Made by a program: the position numbers and the translations under genes. From Trematomus loennbergii (taxonomy: Eukaryota; Chordata; Actinopteri; Perciformes; Nototheniidae): a stretch of 64,000 nucleotides of DNA. Below, piece after piece: positions 12,201 to 25,139 of this stretch. The notes under the pieces are model-generated. The model was not told the DNA's origin. It made no database searches and worked only from the letters and a program-made list of their open reading frames with translations. Location of the stretch: positions 15,943,937-16,007,936 of the forward strand of contig JAAOOA010000026.1 in the NCBI GenBank assembly GCA_012861695.1. The letters run 5' to 3'. Numbering within the stretch: the stretch's first letter is position 1; the number at the start of each line of letters is the position of its first letter.

Positions 12201-15200
12201 ACAACAGCTACGGGGGCAGGAAAAGAAAGAAAGAGACCCATGTTTTCATATCTATTAACTAGCCGTATATCATGTTGCCAGACAATTGAGAGTGATACTC
12301 ATCAGGAAAACCGTATTCAAATATCTTCACAGCCGTCCAGAGTTTGAGACAGAGTAACTCTAGTCTTAAACTTAACCTACATCTAACATTCTGCTTTCTG
12401 GAAAACTTCATATCTTATATCAGCAGGTGACATTTTCCCGTTCTGCCCGTACCATCTATTCGATCTCAAATGTATTATGTGTCAACTACTGTGTGCTTGA
12501 TCGTCTTTGCAGGTCTTGTTTTCTCTGTGTCGTTTTGACAAATGAAAAATGGAAAATGCAGACCTTACTTTATTCCAGGTGATTAATTTCACCATAGCTG
12601 CTCATGCTCGGCTCAGCTTTTGCTGACTGATTGACGCCCTGTAGGCAGCAGTGATTACAGTATTAACACTGCTTGCTCACATGTGCATATCTTACCTTAA
12701 TACAGTTTGGGACACTTAATCAAAGGTATAAGTGCATGTAGACAAAGAGAAATTTGATATTTCCTCCTCATTGGACTTTCCAAAAGGCCAATTCAGTGCT
12801 AATTTTGGTGAGGTACTTTTTTCCCTTCCAGAAAATGGTATGTGTACGTCTCATAATCCCTACTGTGGGAAATAGACTAGACTGTGTAGGGAGATATATC
12901 TGCACCCTTCATCTAGTAGCCCAAGAAGATACTGCTTCTGTTGCCTGTGGGTCCAGTAGGATCCCACAAGCATTGTTTTTTTTTTTCTCCTCTCTTATCC
13001 TCCCTCCAACCCAGTATAGCGTACTGTGGTCAAGTCATATCCTCATTGTTAATCAATGCCTTGTAGCATTCTTCACCAATCCAAACAACTGATCATTTCT
13101 CATAAAACTGCTAGGAGAAGAAAGTCAGGAAAAAAGGCAAAGAGAATTTAGTGAATGTAACATCATGCCCATCAGAGCTGGTAGAACAGAGCAGCAAAAC
13201 AAACAAACATGCAACCGTCAAACGTGGTCCAAGAGTAGTCATTATTTAACAAATGTTCAAGGATTTACTTCTTAGGCACTTTTAAAGGTGTAGCATTTTG
13301 ATATCTTTGTTATCAGTCAACAGTTCTTACCAAAACCCAGTGTGTATCCTTGAGGCTTGATGATGTTTAATGCATGACTTACCTCATAAAACACTTGTAA
13401 TGGCTTGTTTTGTTGTTTTCTTCAACCAGGCCTTGTTTACATCAGCTTGCAGTTGTATTCTTCTCCTTTTATTGGCAGATAAAAATATTTCACGAGTCAT
13501 TACTGTTGACAGCCATTATGCTCAATGCAGTGAGCTGAAGTGTTCATAATATCCACTTGATACATTCAAAATACCCTCTGAAGTTCTTGACATCCAGGAG
13601 TAGATCTTTAGATAAGTAGATCTTTGCAAAGGCATGTGGGTGAAACAAAACACATTCCTGCCAAAGGTATCACAATATTCCACTGACATACATTTGGCAG
13701 GTGTTAACAAATGCAGCAATGCACCAACAAAAGGTGCCGAAAAGGGTTAGCAAGTTATTGAGCAAATGGGTAAGGAAATGCATTCGATGTGTCTTTTTAA
13801 GTGTACGTTTAACTTGGACCGCATATTACTTTTTGAGGTTTTTTAAGTACTCATCAGTCCTTGGTCAATCAGTGTAATGATGAAAGGGCGAGCCAAATCG
13901 ATTAAATTCATCAAAGTCCAATCTGTAATATCTTTTTAATGCATGTGATTAATGGACAACTGAATAAAGAATGAATGAAAATGATCAATCCATAGTCCCA
14001 TTCCAGATGCATCTGGGGGAAAACAAATGGCATCGATCAATTTAAGACAGGATCATGTAAAAAAAAAAAGTATGTCTGCCAAACAGACGGGCTTGAATAA
14101 GATGTATTGTGTCATAAATGATCAAGACACCAAGCTTGTGTTTATGTTCACCCTTTGCATTATGAGAACAATAGAAGTGGAGGGAGATGAAAAACACACT
14201 GGACACAGAACAATTGGCTTCCAATTGATCGTCCCTGAACTGGGACCTCATTACATCTTATTCATGTTTTCAAAGATACAATGAAGCTATTCACTATTTC
14301 ATTTCACACTCAGGTGTAATACAAGCTCTCAAGCCTGTCACAGGGAATCAAACCAAAGTGGTGAATTATTTCTTCACCGAAATATTCCCTACAGCCACAG
14401 CTACAGAGACTCCATCCACTGACTGCTCTATACAAACAGTGTAATAGAGTGTGGGTGCAAGACAATTCATCATTTTCCATGACACTTTGAACAGGTATCT
14501 AGAGTTGAGGACGCTGCTCCACTCTTTCTGGGCTCTCAGTGGATGTGGAGTGCTCTTTTAAATAGGGTCCATCTGCCTTTACCTTGTGTGGCCGTACTCA
14601 AAATCTTCTACTAGCGTTCATGAGGGATGGGACTTTTTTGTGTTTACTGCAAAAAAGTTGCTTTTGAAAAAACACTTAACGTTAGCTAACTTAGCTCTTC
14701 CAAACATGACATACCAGTGCTTTGTGTCAACTGAAAATGTTGTCACAATGGATGCATCACTCCAGACTAATTATCCATGGCAAAATAAAAAAAGAGCTCA
14801 GCTAAAATGAACACAAATTCAAGCTTTATGAGTGAAGTAAAACAAATGGCAGTTCAGAGTGATAATTATCTTTATCATAAGAGAGTAAGAACTGTACCTA
14901 ATGTTAAATCGAGAAACAATTGGTACAAATGCATAACATTACCTTCTTCCACAATGGGTCTCACTAATTTTAAACCATTCAGAAGAGAACAACAAAACTT
15001 AAAATAAATAAATACAGAAATTAATTCAAAAAATCTGTTTTGTCCTAACTTTGGCAGATGATGGCTCTTGTAGAACCTATTACTCGGAAAAAGTCAACTC
15101 TTATTCTGTGTTATTACATTATATATTACCAATACAGTGTCTTATAATGTAAGAGAAACTGCATTTTGATAATCCATATGTCCTGTACATACGGAAGAAT

Positions 15201-16318
15201 GTTACTATAAAAACAAAGCACATAACTGCTCAACAGATCAAGCTCATTTCCACCATTCAATAACGTAGTGTATATGTCAAAAATAATAAAGGATCTACGT
15301 TCTAAGCTGGTAAGGCCCTTGCTTTTCTACTCAGAATTAATGTTCCCACTTTGTTTCTACCAGCAAGAACACCGCAAGTACCTCATCAGGCTGTAATTTC
15401 TAGCATCGCCACTACTTACATATGTTGATTGAGATATGAACTGAATGATTGAATCATGTCCAGTATTTGAAATATGCCACCACTCTGCCCTCCAGTGCTC
15501 TCTCTGTTGGAGACTGTGAGGCTGCCATTAGACTCCACCCAGGCCGATGAAGAATGAGCTCTCTGCAGTGCACTGACCACAGCACAGTCAGAGCTACCAA
15601 ATTGTCCTATTTATCATTTGCCCAGCGAACTCACAGTTTCCGCCAATATCTGTCTACTGGCTGTCCCAGTCTGGTGATCACCTTTGAATTCTCTGTCTGT
15701 CTCCTTATTTCTTTCTCATCCATTTTTTATTTACAAAAGATGTGTTTGGCAGAATCAGCAGAGGCAGAACGTTTCATTTAAATTCTTGCTATCATTCATC
15801 TATTATAAATCTATGTTTCCGGATGGAAACTAATATTTCCCCATGATTAATTATATTAGGAAAGATTACTCAAGAGCTGACTGCCAAGAGATACGATGCT
15901 GTTAAACAGCTTACTTGGGATTTATGTATTTTACTTTAAAATGTGAAGACATAGATGCAGCAACATAATTGACATTATATCAAATAGCGAAAGATAGACT
16001 CCAGCCAAATCCCTAAAAAAGCATAATCATCCTATAATATCCAAATGTCCAACAAATCAGTTTGATGAAAAACTAAAATAACGTGACAAGCATCTCCTTA
16101 AACGCTAACACTAGGAGTACTAAGTACAGCTGAGGCTGATGGAATAACATTAGTTTTGCTAGTATTCTGGCAAAACCAATCAATTGGAAAAATAAATTGA
16201 AATTTGACCTTTTTTTGACCTACCAGAGGAAAAGTCAGATAACCCCCAAAATAATAACGCTTAATTCTTAGGGAATAATGCATATCTGTAGAAGATGATG
16301 TGCCAAATCCATCCGGTA

Positions 16319-16500
16319 GATGTTGAGATGTTATAAAGGATAAGTGGAATCTTAAGCCTGCTGCATAATCAAAGTCTGTAGGCTTTACTCATGGGGACTA
16401 TGAATTATTGCACAAAATTCATGATAATCCATCCAATAGTTGTTGAGAAATGTCAATCTAGACCAAAGTAGTAGATGGACACACCAACTAATCTTTTGAC
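16319..16500. repeat. Dispersed teleost repeat fragment (class unassigned)
   Basis: Includes the wording typical of a common fish interspersed repeat: an ATCCATCCAATAGTTGTTGAG block followed by a CTAGACCAAAGTAGT-like block and a run of GACACAC/GACTGACACTG. The segment at about 16313-16335 also resembles a diverged partial copy of the same ATCCATCC...TGTTGAGAT sequence. Identification is from memory of repeat appearance and needs a repeat-library search. Confidence 0.45.
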
Positions 16501-19500
16501 TGACACTGTCATCTTGGATAAAAATGACTTGAACAGCCACATCCTGTGATTACATTTATTTGGACTTTCACCTTAGTGAGTGAAATGCCAAGCCTGGGCT
16601 TCATGGAGGCCTCTATTATATTCTGAGGCAGTGGTCAGGATAAAATGGGCTTTTCTCCACACTAATTTAATCCTGCCAAGAGCCGCTGTCACATAGAATT
16701 TCAATTATTCAAGAGAAAAGGCCACAGGGAAAGGTCAATTTAGTGTAAGAAAACTGCCATTGATTATTTAAATGTGACCTGTAAATAATACGTTTTGAGA
16801 TTCCAATCAGTCGCAAAACAAAACTTTAAAGTTTGAGTTCAAGATCTGCCGTCTTTTATGATTACGGTAGAAGTCAATTTGGATTAAACAGTTGTAGCTA
16901 ATGGATTTTGACTGTGGAGACTGGATGATGCCTGACCATTATAAACCAGTGGGTTATTTCAGTCTTTTGACAAACATTCTTAGCATTACTTAAGAGTGCT
17001 TGCTGCAACCAATTGCTACATTCTTCTATAAGTTAATTAAAGTGCAAATAGTGGTTGTTAAAATTAAAACAACTGGATGACTGAGCCTTTTATGTTTTAA
17101 CAATTACAAGATTCTCACTAAGGTGGAGCAGCACTTAGAACCCAATTAGAAAATGGAAGTTTCCATAAAACTGTATTAACCGTTTTTTCAAACTCTTGAA
17201 TACATTAAAATAAAATACACAAACTTTTAGAAGACAGAAAACTACAGGAAAAAAAGATTTATTGAATGTAAAACATAAATAAGAAAATATTTTTAAAAAG
17301 ACCTACACCAACAGAAACATATCATTTCACAATGTTATCTCACAGCTACATTATTCAAATAAACACATTCCCTGTGTCTAATCTGACAATTACTTGGTTG
17401 ACTGGATGTGAGACCATTCTTCAATATGTAGCATTTTCCCTTCATGGTACATTAACTAATCACAACAGAGATCACACACGGAACATGTTGAATATCTTCC
17501 CATTACTCATCCCGTGCCATTTTCCTTTGCTGCATCCAGACTGCATGTCATTCTGCTGATTTGCTAAATATATGTGTATAAGAAAAGCATGGTTTGTGTA
17601 TACGGAGGAATGTATTGGATGTATAAACACACAAAACTAAATCACAGAACTAGGTAGTTAGATATTGATTCATCCTCCCCACAAGCTTCTCACCTTTCTC
17701 ATTTTTCATCTTCTCATTATGTGAGAGTTTGTGTCTGCGCACTCGTACCATCGCTGGAATTTTGTTTATCACTTGAAGACAAATCACAAACACCTTTATG
17801 TCATACCTCAGTGGCTAATAAAAGCTCAAATCTGTCTTAGGCAAGACTTAATCAAGACATTAATCACCCAGATATTGTGAGGTAAGCAGATAACACCACT
17901 GTAGATGCCAAGCACAAAATGTCTCTCTGCACTATTGGCACGTCTTCATGGATTATCAAAAGCCTCATTTGAGAGGGACATACATATTCACAAATTAATT
18001 TCATACTTTGTTTAACCCTGCTTGGATGGGATGGTTCTGTGTGAAACACTGATAAGAGCCCAGGGGTCCCATTAAGCCTCTGAACAATAAAAAAAGGCAC
18101 TTTTCTGAACCGTACAATCGTTATGCAATGTGTTTTTTAGGGAGAATAGACATGGTTCGGTTTGTTTACCAACAACTAGAGAACCACTGTTCCTAGATCC
18201 AAGATGACACTGACTGAAGGGTGTGACTCACATAAAAGGTTGCAATTAAACATCTGTCTGCTTTTTAGCACAACAAGAAGAGCCCTAGATTTATAAAAAC
18301 ACGTCACTGTAAAAGCCATGACACCCCCGTAATTTCAGCTTTTGGTTAGCACCTCTTTTTGAGGAGTGTTACGCAATTTTGGTACTCGTTGGCCCTTGTT
18401 GGTCAAAAAGATAAGATAAGTTAATGTGGACCAAGCAGAGGCCATCTGCTTTGTTTCATATATGTATGAAAACAATGATTTGTGTCCCCTGCAGCAAGCG
18501 ACATGAGTTGAAACACCCTTTGGCCTTTGTTGAACCGAGTTATTTGATGTTGGTTTGGTGTTTCTGAGCCTCAGTCCAACAAATCTCAGTCGGTTAAAGG
18601 ATCAAAGAGCCAGGCAGACTTGACTAACATATTAATCTTAGCAACATTTACGCCCCTGCAATCGCCCTGTTGATAGTGGGTGGAGAGGGGGGTGGCAGGT
18701 TACCATGGGGCTTACATTTTGGTCATTTGTCTAACAAGGGGGATGCCTTTCAGCTTCAAATTCCCTACTGAGTACAATCCAATTTGTCTTGATCCTAAAT
18801 AAAACTGACAGGTGCAGCACCAAGACCATTTTATATGTTGCCTCATGTCTTGTGAAAGCTGTCACTCATAGAAAGCCGCATGGATTGATCGCACAACCGC
18901 TGAAGCGAAGAGGCATGTTTGGTGTCTACTGGAAGTGATACTGCATTAAGCAGGTTTTCAGGAGTCAAAGGGTCATTTCTAACAGCTTTGTCTAACATCT
19001 GGTTGTTAAAGACAGAGATGAGCAGACCGAGCTTCTAAGCAGTCATAGAATCATAGTTAAACAATGTGTGCTCAGTCGGTTTGTTCAATATGCCGCTGGA
19101 TGCGCTTTGCTGTAGATTTGTCTTTCCCATCACCCTAGTGAATTTTGACATGATGTGCCAAGCATAACCAGAAAAAACGAAGTGTCTAAATGTGGAGGGA
19201 TTTGCATTTTTCATTCACACTGTCACACAGTCGGTTATAGATTTCATTGTGGAGAATAAGAAGATTTACATTATTTTCCGCAGAATCTACACAAATCTAT
19301 CTAATATGACACTTAAATCCTCCCAGTGGAGCACTACTCAGCAAGATTAAAGAATAGACTTAAAGCATTTAAAAATAAAAATATGTCATGTTGTTGCTGC
19401 AGTCTCAGGCCCTAATTCTAAACTCTGATTACTGGGTTCTCAGGTTGTAAAATTAGACATAAATAATATTGTTTGGTTATATTCTTTAAGAAGTAAGGAC

Positions 19501-20929
19501 ATTTTCTCTAAATCCTTCACTCAGTTCATATACTGTATAGACCCATCTGAGCAATTATATTAATAGTCCATGTCTTTTCTTTTTACAAAAGTTTTTATTA
19601 CAGATATAAAAAAATGTTGGCTCTGGTGCATTTACTGCATTAATGTGCACTGTTCTTGCCAAATAGATCACTAAATTAAAAAAAGATCCTAAAGGGTGTG
19701 GAAGGCAAACAATGTCATACATCATTGAAAACTACATGTCCACATTCACTGCAGAGGTCCTTTAATCAAACAACTGTGTTTTCTTTATTTAGGTGAAGAA
19801 AACCTGTCTCCATCAGTCTGGTAAGTGTTTTTTTCATCAGCTCATCTTTGATCAGTCCTTTATCGAGGACTCCCACCAGACAAAAATGGGTAAAGAGAGG
19901 AGTCTAGAAAAGCCTGTTTCCCTTTGTTCCCCAATACATTTGTGTCTTTTCATGTCCCCCGGCTGCGTGTGTGTGTCTTATTCCTGTCTTGCCGCTAACC
20001 TGGGGCCGCTACTAACACACCTGCTTGCAATCAGCTCACAACCGGTCCTGGCTCAACACACCTGTCTACAATTAGCTAATCAACGCACAGTATATCAGCT
20101 AAGGCTTTACACTCATTGCCATATTTTGTACCATTCCCTCTCCCTTTAAAAATAAATATATAATTGTTGCATCTATTGGATAGTACAGCAGAAGATAGTG
20201 GGAGATAGCAAGAGCTGGAAAGCAGGGCCACAGGTCGAAGTCAGGCAGTTACTAAGGAACCTACTGGGGAGCCCCATCGTTCCAGTCTTATATGCTCAGG
20301 TCCGTATTTCAGTGACTCCAATAGAGTCTACAAATGTATTTGTCACCTAATGTAATGCATGTTGGTTTCTTTGTGCTCCAGAAATCCTATTCACATGCCT
20401 GCCTGCTTGCCAACTCATTCTCTCTGCTTCCTCTGTTGCCACGCTGTCGTCCAAATCTCCCTTCATCTCCTTCATGCCATTCTCAAGCCACTCATGTTGG
20501 TCATCTTTAATTGCATGCCATATGTTGTAGTTATACAGGAATACTTCCAATATGCAAAACAACTCTTTCCACTGAAGCACAAACCATTCTCTGAATACTT
20601 TGCTGTTCTGTGTCTCTCTTGCTCTTTGTCCTACTTGTTTCACCCTCTGCTTTTAGGAGTGTGTTACTCTGAACCCATGGACAAATTATAAAAAACACTG
20701 TGTGTGTTGTAAATAATACAGAGTAGAGATAAAAGCTGTGTGGCAAGGGATACAAAGCCAATCTTTTCTATCTCCTTTGTGCAGTACCAGCTCAGCTGAA
20801 CAGGCTACTTTATAAGGCTTAGTCAGTTTTTATGTGATGAATATTCTGACATTAAATAGAACTATTGTTTATGTGCATGCATAAAAACACTAATTATAGT
20901 ATATTAATCTCTCACTCTCTCACACACAC

Positions 20930-21131
20930 ATACACTAATGCTCTATCTTATGAAGTCATTATTTATCCACCGGTTTGAGACCACATGAAGGCAACCAAAT
21001 GTTTGGAAACGTTGACCTTTTATCATTTTATTGTGTTGCACTGTTCAAGGAGCCTGTGACCTAAGATTTTCATCGTCATAACTACACTGTAGCTACGTAC
21101 GTATGACTAATAAAAGCCTTGAACCTTGAAT
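20930..21131 (+). repeat. LINE-like 3' tail fragment
   Basis: Contains a TTGTGTTGCACTGTTCAAGGAG block, CTGTGACCTAAGATTTTCATCG and a terminal AATAAAAGCCTTGAACCTTGAA with repeated TTGAA units. This layout resembles the 3' untranslated tails of fish non-LTR elements. No coding part remains. The exact family is not assigned. Confidence 0.45.
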
Positions 21132-23098
21132 TTAACATCATTGGCTTTGGATGTCTTTAATGCTTGTATTAAAACTCATTTCACACAGGTCAAATCTAAG
21201 GTCTTCTTGAGCTCTGACTATTGAAATAGAAGGTGTAATTCTCTATTTCACCTCGACAGTAGCTGACACATAAAATTGTTTTTCAACTGCTGTAATGCGG
21301 TAATTTGGCGAGGCTGTCATTGATATCACCACTTTCTGTACTAAAGTGGTTCTCTAAACACGAGAAAAATACATAAAACTGCTTTCTCTCCCGCCGTTTT
21401 CATTATTTATACACACACCGACTGTGTAAATGTGATGCGGGGTGATGACCTAGACAAGGAAAGTGCACAATCTAGTAGAACGAGTGTCTTCCTTGTGTCT
21501 GAAATGCTTTTTGAAGCGTAACAAAACAAATTACACTCTCAAAGGAGCTGCCATTGCTTAACTTTAACATGTGTTGTGCTTAGCATGCTGCTGCATACTC
21601 ACAGACTACAAGGTAAGCGGAATTTCCACTCAGTCAAGACAACTGATTTGAGTTCACCTTGAAGTAAGCCTCACAGTCACTTAGACAACAGAGCAGAATG
21701 GAGAGTGAGACAAATCAATAGTCAATTAAAGTTTTCTTTGGTGCTTGTGTTTGCAGTGACAGGATTTAAGAATCATATTATTGAATTTACATTTTTATTA
21801 TGATAATAATTTACTCGACTCTCACTCAATGACAATTTTTCTTGAGTGTTTGGGAAATGTATGTAATATGCATGCAGTACTTTCCTACACTCTACCTCTA
21901 TTAAGTGTGATTGTTATTAATGTGAGCACTTATTCAAACCTCTCCTCCCTCAGCTCCTTTGGCTGTGTAGGTCAGGAGCTTTTAGAATCAACTGGCACCA
22001 AGCCCTATTTGGTGCATTCACAAGCTCCTCTGATGGTCCTACTTCGCTAGTTGGAAGTGATTTTTCTAACTGTTTATGAGCTTCAACATGTAATGTGGAA
22101 ACAAATTGACCCTAAAAAGAAGATGTGCTGTATTGATCGATCTGAGCATTTAAACAACACCTTTATATCTGGTACAAGTTTTTTGTTAGGATTTCAGTGA
22201 ACAGGAATTGCCCTGTCTGGGAATTTATCAGGATATTCTGACACCACATGAATGCAACATAATTCGTATATATCCGCCCAGTGACTGGGAATACTCCAAC
22301 AAGTAATAGGTTCTTTCTTGGCCAATACATTCTTCAATTTCAAGAAAATGTGGATAGTCGTTTTCCCCGTACTCTTAATGACAGATAAAAAGACTCAAAT
22401 GAAAACATTACTTTATTGGCAGATTTTCTTTTTCGAAATAGGGAACAACTCAAGTTTATCATTTGAAATCATTTTCAGATTGAGAACAGGTTTGGACAAG
22501 CTTTCTCCAAAGTGCTAATCATTCCAAAAATATTTTGGCTACATTGCATTCATCAGAGATAACAATAGACAGTGACTGCTTCAATTCCACCATCTGTCCT
22601 GCCAGGTTTTTGTGTTGGAGATTATTGGTACAGTTGCATGCTTAAAAGGGACATGCATAGAACTGGCAAGGCTTAAAATGTTTTGCACCATTGATCATAG
22701 TTTACCTGTCTAAAAATAAAACTGGAAAGTAAAGTTAATAGTTTATTCAAATTTAGGGACACAAATGAATTACAATCCATAAAGACCAAAACTTTGTTCA
22801 GATGTCTGTTAAGATCGAAAAAAATGAAAATGAAAAAATATATAAATGTTTACTTGCCATTTGCTTTTATGGTCAGTAATTTTCAATGCACCCGGCTTCT
22901 CTCGTCTAGATAATTACATTTTGCATTTCTTCCAAGTTTTCCTCTGCTCTTTAATAATCAGAAAAGGTACCAGTCAATTGAACTCGCTGATTAGCTCTTC
23001 TTTACTGCACCATCACCTCTCTAGCACCCATATGTCACCTCATGGCTTCAAAGCACAGGCATCAACATGTTCAAAACCGCCAATTAAGTTTTATCTGA
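21132..23098. other. Intergenic DNA, no gene recognised
   Basis: No coding exon, RNA gene or repeat recognised. Short open frames (for example 21781-22050 and 22846-23130) lack homology and splice context. Confidence 0.4.
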
Positions 23099-24104
23099 GT
23101 CCCGGCTCCACGAGGACGAAAACTGGTTGAATCCGCATATTTCTCATGCGTATAGCCCTCTAAGCTCCACGACGCCGTAAGGGAAACGTAGAAACAGACC
23201 CGCAAACGACAACGGGTCCAAAGGTGGATAGATCTGGGAACAGAGCGCTCTGGGGGGTCCAACGGGGCGTGGAGTCGCCTATACGTCATTCGTTTTCATA
23301 GCCCCGCCTCTCCCCCGCAGGGTTGCTATCGTGCTCCAGTCGCTACTGACCATGCTACAGTTCTTTGTGCAACATTACAGGAGCTCCTCCTTGAATTCAG
23401 ATTATTTATCTTTATCTCGATATGGACATAAACGCGAGTGAAGTCTAATCTGACAGGACGGAGACACGCAGCTCCTGCCGCTGTGATGCAGCGGGAGCAA
23501 AACACACACTTCAAGTCAGATCATCACCCTTAGCTATTTTAATTACCTCTCAAACTACCTAAACTAGTTAGAAATATGTTCATTTTTACTGTCGGGTCAC
23601 TCATTACAGGATCAACTGCTGCATGAGACAGACACTGACGAGAGAGGAAAAAGAGACAGCCTCTGTGTATTTGATGATTATATATCATTATATCGTCGTT
23701 CATTCATTTGTTTTAAAGCTCAATAAATAACAATGAAGACCTTTGACCGGCACTTTTATAATTTTGTCCGGAAGATTTAAACTTTAATATACGTTGACTG
23801 GCGAAAAACTCTGCGCGGATCCCTCGGCCCCACCCATGGAATAAACAGAAGGGCAGCCATGACAACCATTCTTCTTCGCTGCTTTTGTGGAGGAAGTTGC
23901 TGCTTTTGTGGAGGAAGTTACAGCACCACGTACAGGTTCGGCATATGTACTGCAGCTTTTACAGCGTTTGGATGTAAACGGAGCCGTCTCGTGGAGCTTG
24001 ACACAATCCGGTGTGTATTGCGTGGGGACGGAAGGTTTTTTGCGGTTGCATTTGCGTTACTCCGATGCGTTTTGCCGTATTTGTCCTCGTGGAGCCGGGG
24101 CCTA
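23099..24104. mobile_element. Non-autonomous DNA transposon with CCGGCTCCACGAGGAC ends
   Basis: The left end (23099 onward) reads gtcccggctccacgaggac and the right end (to about 24104) is its inverted complement, gtcctcgtggagccgggg. The interior is about 1 kb, markedly GC-richer than the surroundings near both ends, and has no transposase frame. It contains a direct duplication of the 21-bp unit at 23878-23898 and 23899-23919. I could not define a clean target duplication, partly because an extra inverted copy of the terminal sequence follows at 24105-24129. The superfamily is therefore left open. Confidence 0.65.
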
Positions 24105-24129
24105 AGGCCCCGGCTCCACGAGGACAAAT
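24079..24129. repeat. 51-bp near-perfect palindrome at transposon end
   Basis: Two exact 25-bp complementary arms (atttgtcctcgtggagccgg and five more bases, mirrored) surround a single A at 24104. The arm sequence is the transposon terminal repeat, so this looks like two ends meeting head to head, for instance an element end left beside a second, otherwise lost copy. It would form a strong cruciform or hairpin. Confidence 0.85.
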
Positions 24130-24720
24130 GAGCCCAGAACACTACTTGCCTATTACAAGTGTATGACATTGGGGTTCCCATAGGCGACATAGGCATAGTT
24201 ATGCTATGCCATAGTTATAAATACAATCTGTATTAAATGCAGAACTTACATTTCTTTACTGCCTTTTGTATATTTAAAAATCCAATATATTATTCCTTGA
24301 ATCTTATCTTTTCAAATGTATCTCTGTGCCAACTTTAGGGGTCACAAGCCCTGCAGTTCCAACATTTACCAACTTTCCAAAAAGTATACCTGTCAAGGTT
24401 TATATTAATAAAGATATATAGTTGCCGACACAACCAACTGGCTAGGACATATTATAAACAAAACCTGATGCTTTATATTTATGTAACACTACAGATAATG
24501 TTAATTGACATAACACTCATTTAGTTACTTCATTAGTTCAGTTCATAGTAGAGTTCCCCTGAAGCAGCATAGGAGCATGTTTATCAGCACATTCGACAGA
24601 AACAAACACTACTGACCTAAATGTCCACTCATATGTATGATTTTACTTTTAAATAAAAACTGTAGACTGGAATACATTTAACAAGAGAAAGGATTTTGTA
24701 AATTGATATTATTATTGTGG
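24130..24720. other. Upstream flank of sfswap, no gene recognised
   Basis: AT-rich sequence between the palindromic element and the probable promoter. A short hairpin-forming GGCATAGTTATGCTATGCC lies near 24191-24209. No coding exon recognised. Confidence 0.45.
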
Positions 24721-24770
24721 TAAAATTGTCGTAAGTGCGGACAGGATACGCAGCTGCATGTACTTGTTTC

Positions 24771-24784
24771 CAACATGGCGGATG
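24771..24784 (+). promoter_or_regulatory. YY1-type ATGGCGG element in sfswap promoter/5' UTR
   Basis: The sequence caacatggcggatg matches the AANATGGCGG consensus bound by YY1, commonly found just downstream of transcription starts of housekeeping genes. It lies about 160 bp upstream of the sfswap ATG, in a locally GC-richer stretch with no TATA box in the expected place. If transcription starts upstream of it, the same ATG (24775) opens a 6-codon upstream frame ending at TAG 24793-24795. Start site unknown; inference from motif and position. Confidence 0.55.
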
Positions 24785-24933
24785 TCGGCACGTAGAATTT
24801 GTTTTGGGATATAACATCACGGATATCGTAGCATTTGGACTACGTGAAAGCTATTTGGTTCACTTAAATTCAGCACTTTACTGTTCTTGTTGTTTTACCA
24901 CCTAGTTAATTCGTTTTCACGAGAAACCGGGAG

Positions 24934-25139
24934 ATGCATCGTCGCGGAACGGCAAAGAAGGACCACAACAACAAACCAGTGAAGAAGAAGAAGGACGTGA
25001 GTGACAGTGATAAATACGCCGACCTCTTGGTGTTCGGCTATGCCTGCAAACTGTTTCCAGACGACGAAAGGGCTCTTTACCACGAACATGGAAAACATCT
25101 TATTCCATGGATGGGGGACAAGAACATCATGATTGATAG
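24934..25139 (+). CDS. sfswap: sfswap exon 1 (start codon, DRY_EERY N-terminus)
   Basis: Encodes residues 1-68 plus two bases. A Lys-rich leader ([14 protein letters not shown]) precedes the conserved [17 protein letters not shown] and HLIPWMGD segments that match vertebrate SFSWAP. The leader differs from the Gly-rich mammalian one. It ends ...GAT AG in phase 2, joining exon 2 to make Arg-Tyr-Asp-Gly. The donor is GTCGGT, weaker than the consensus GTRAGT. Confidence 0.93.

Larger units (their letters stand above)
4913..20929. other. Long intergenic stretch, no gene recognised
   Basis: About 16 kb without a frame longer than about 137 codons (11214-11627, minus strand), and none of the frames shows a recognisable domain or a paired splice pattern. 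Small simple repeats occur (TAATG units at about 9265-9290, CT units at about 9005-9020). A perfect short palindrome lies at 8751-8773 and a dispersed repeat fragment at about 16319-16500; both are listed separately. Regulatory DNA or non-coding transcripts could be present but cannot be shown from this sequence. Confidence 0.45.

Noticed and set aside
23859..24196. Cys/Arg-rich open frames on both strands at the end of the GC-rich element
   Set aside because: They arise from transposon terminal sequence and a 21-bp duplication; no homology and they run through the palindrome.
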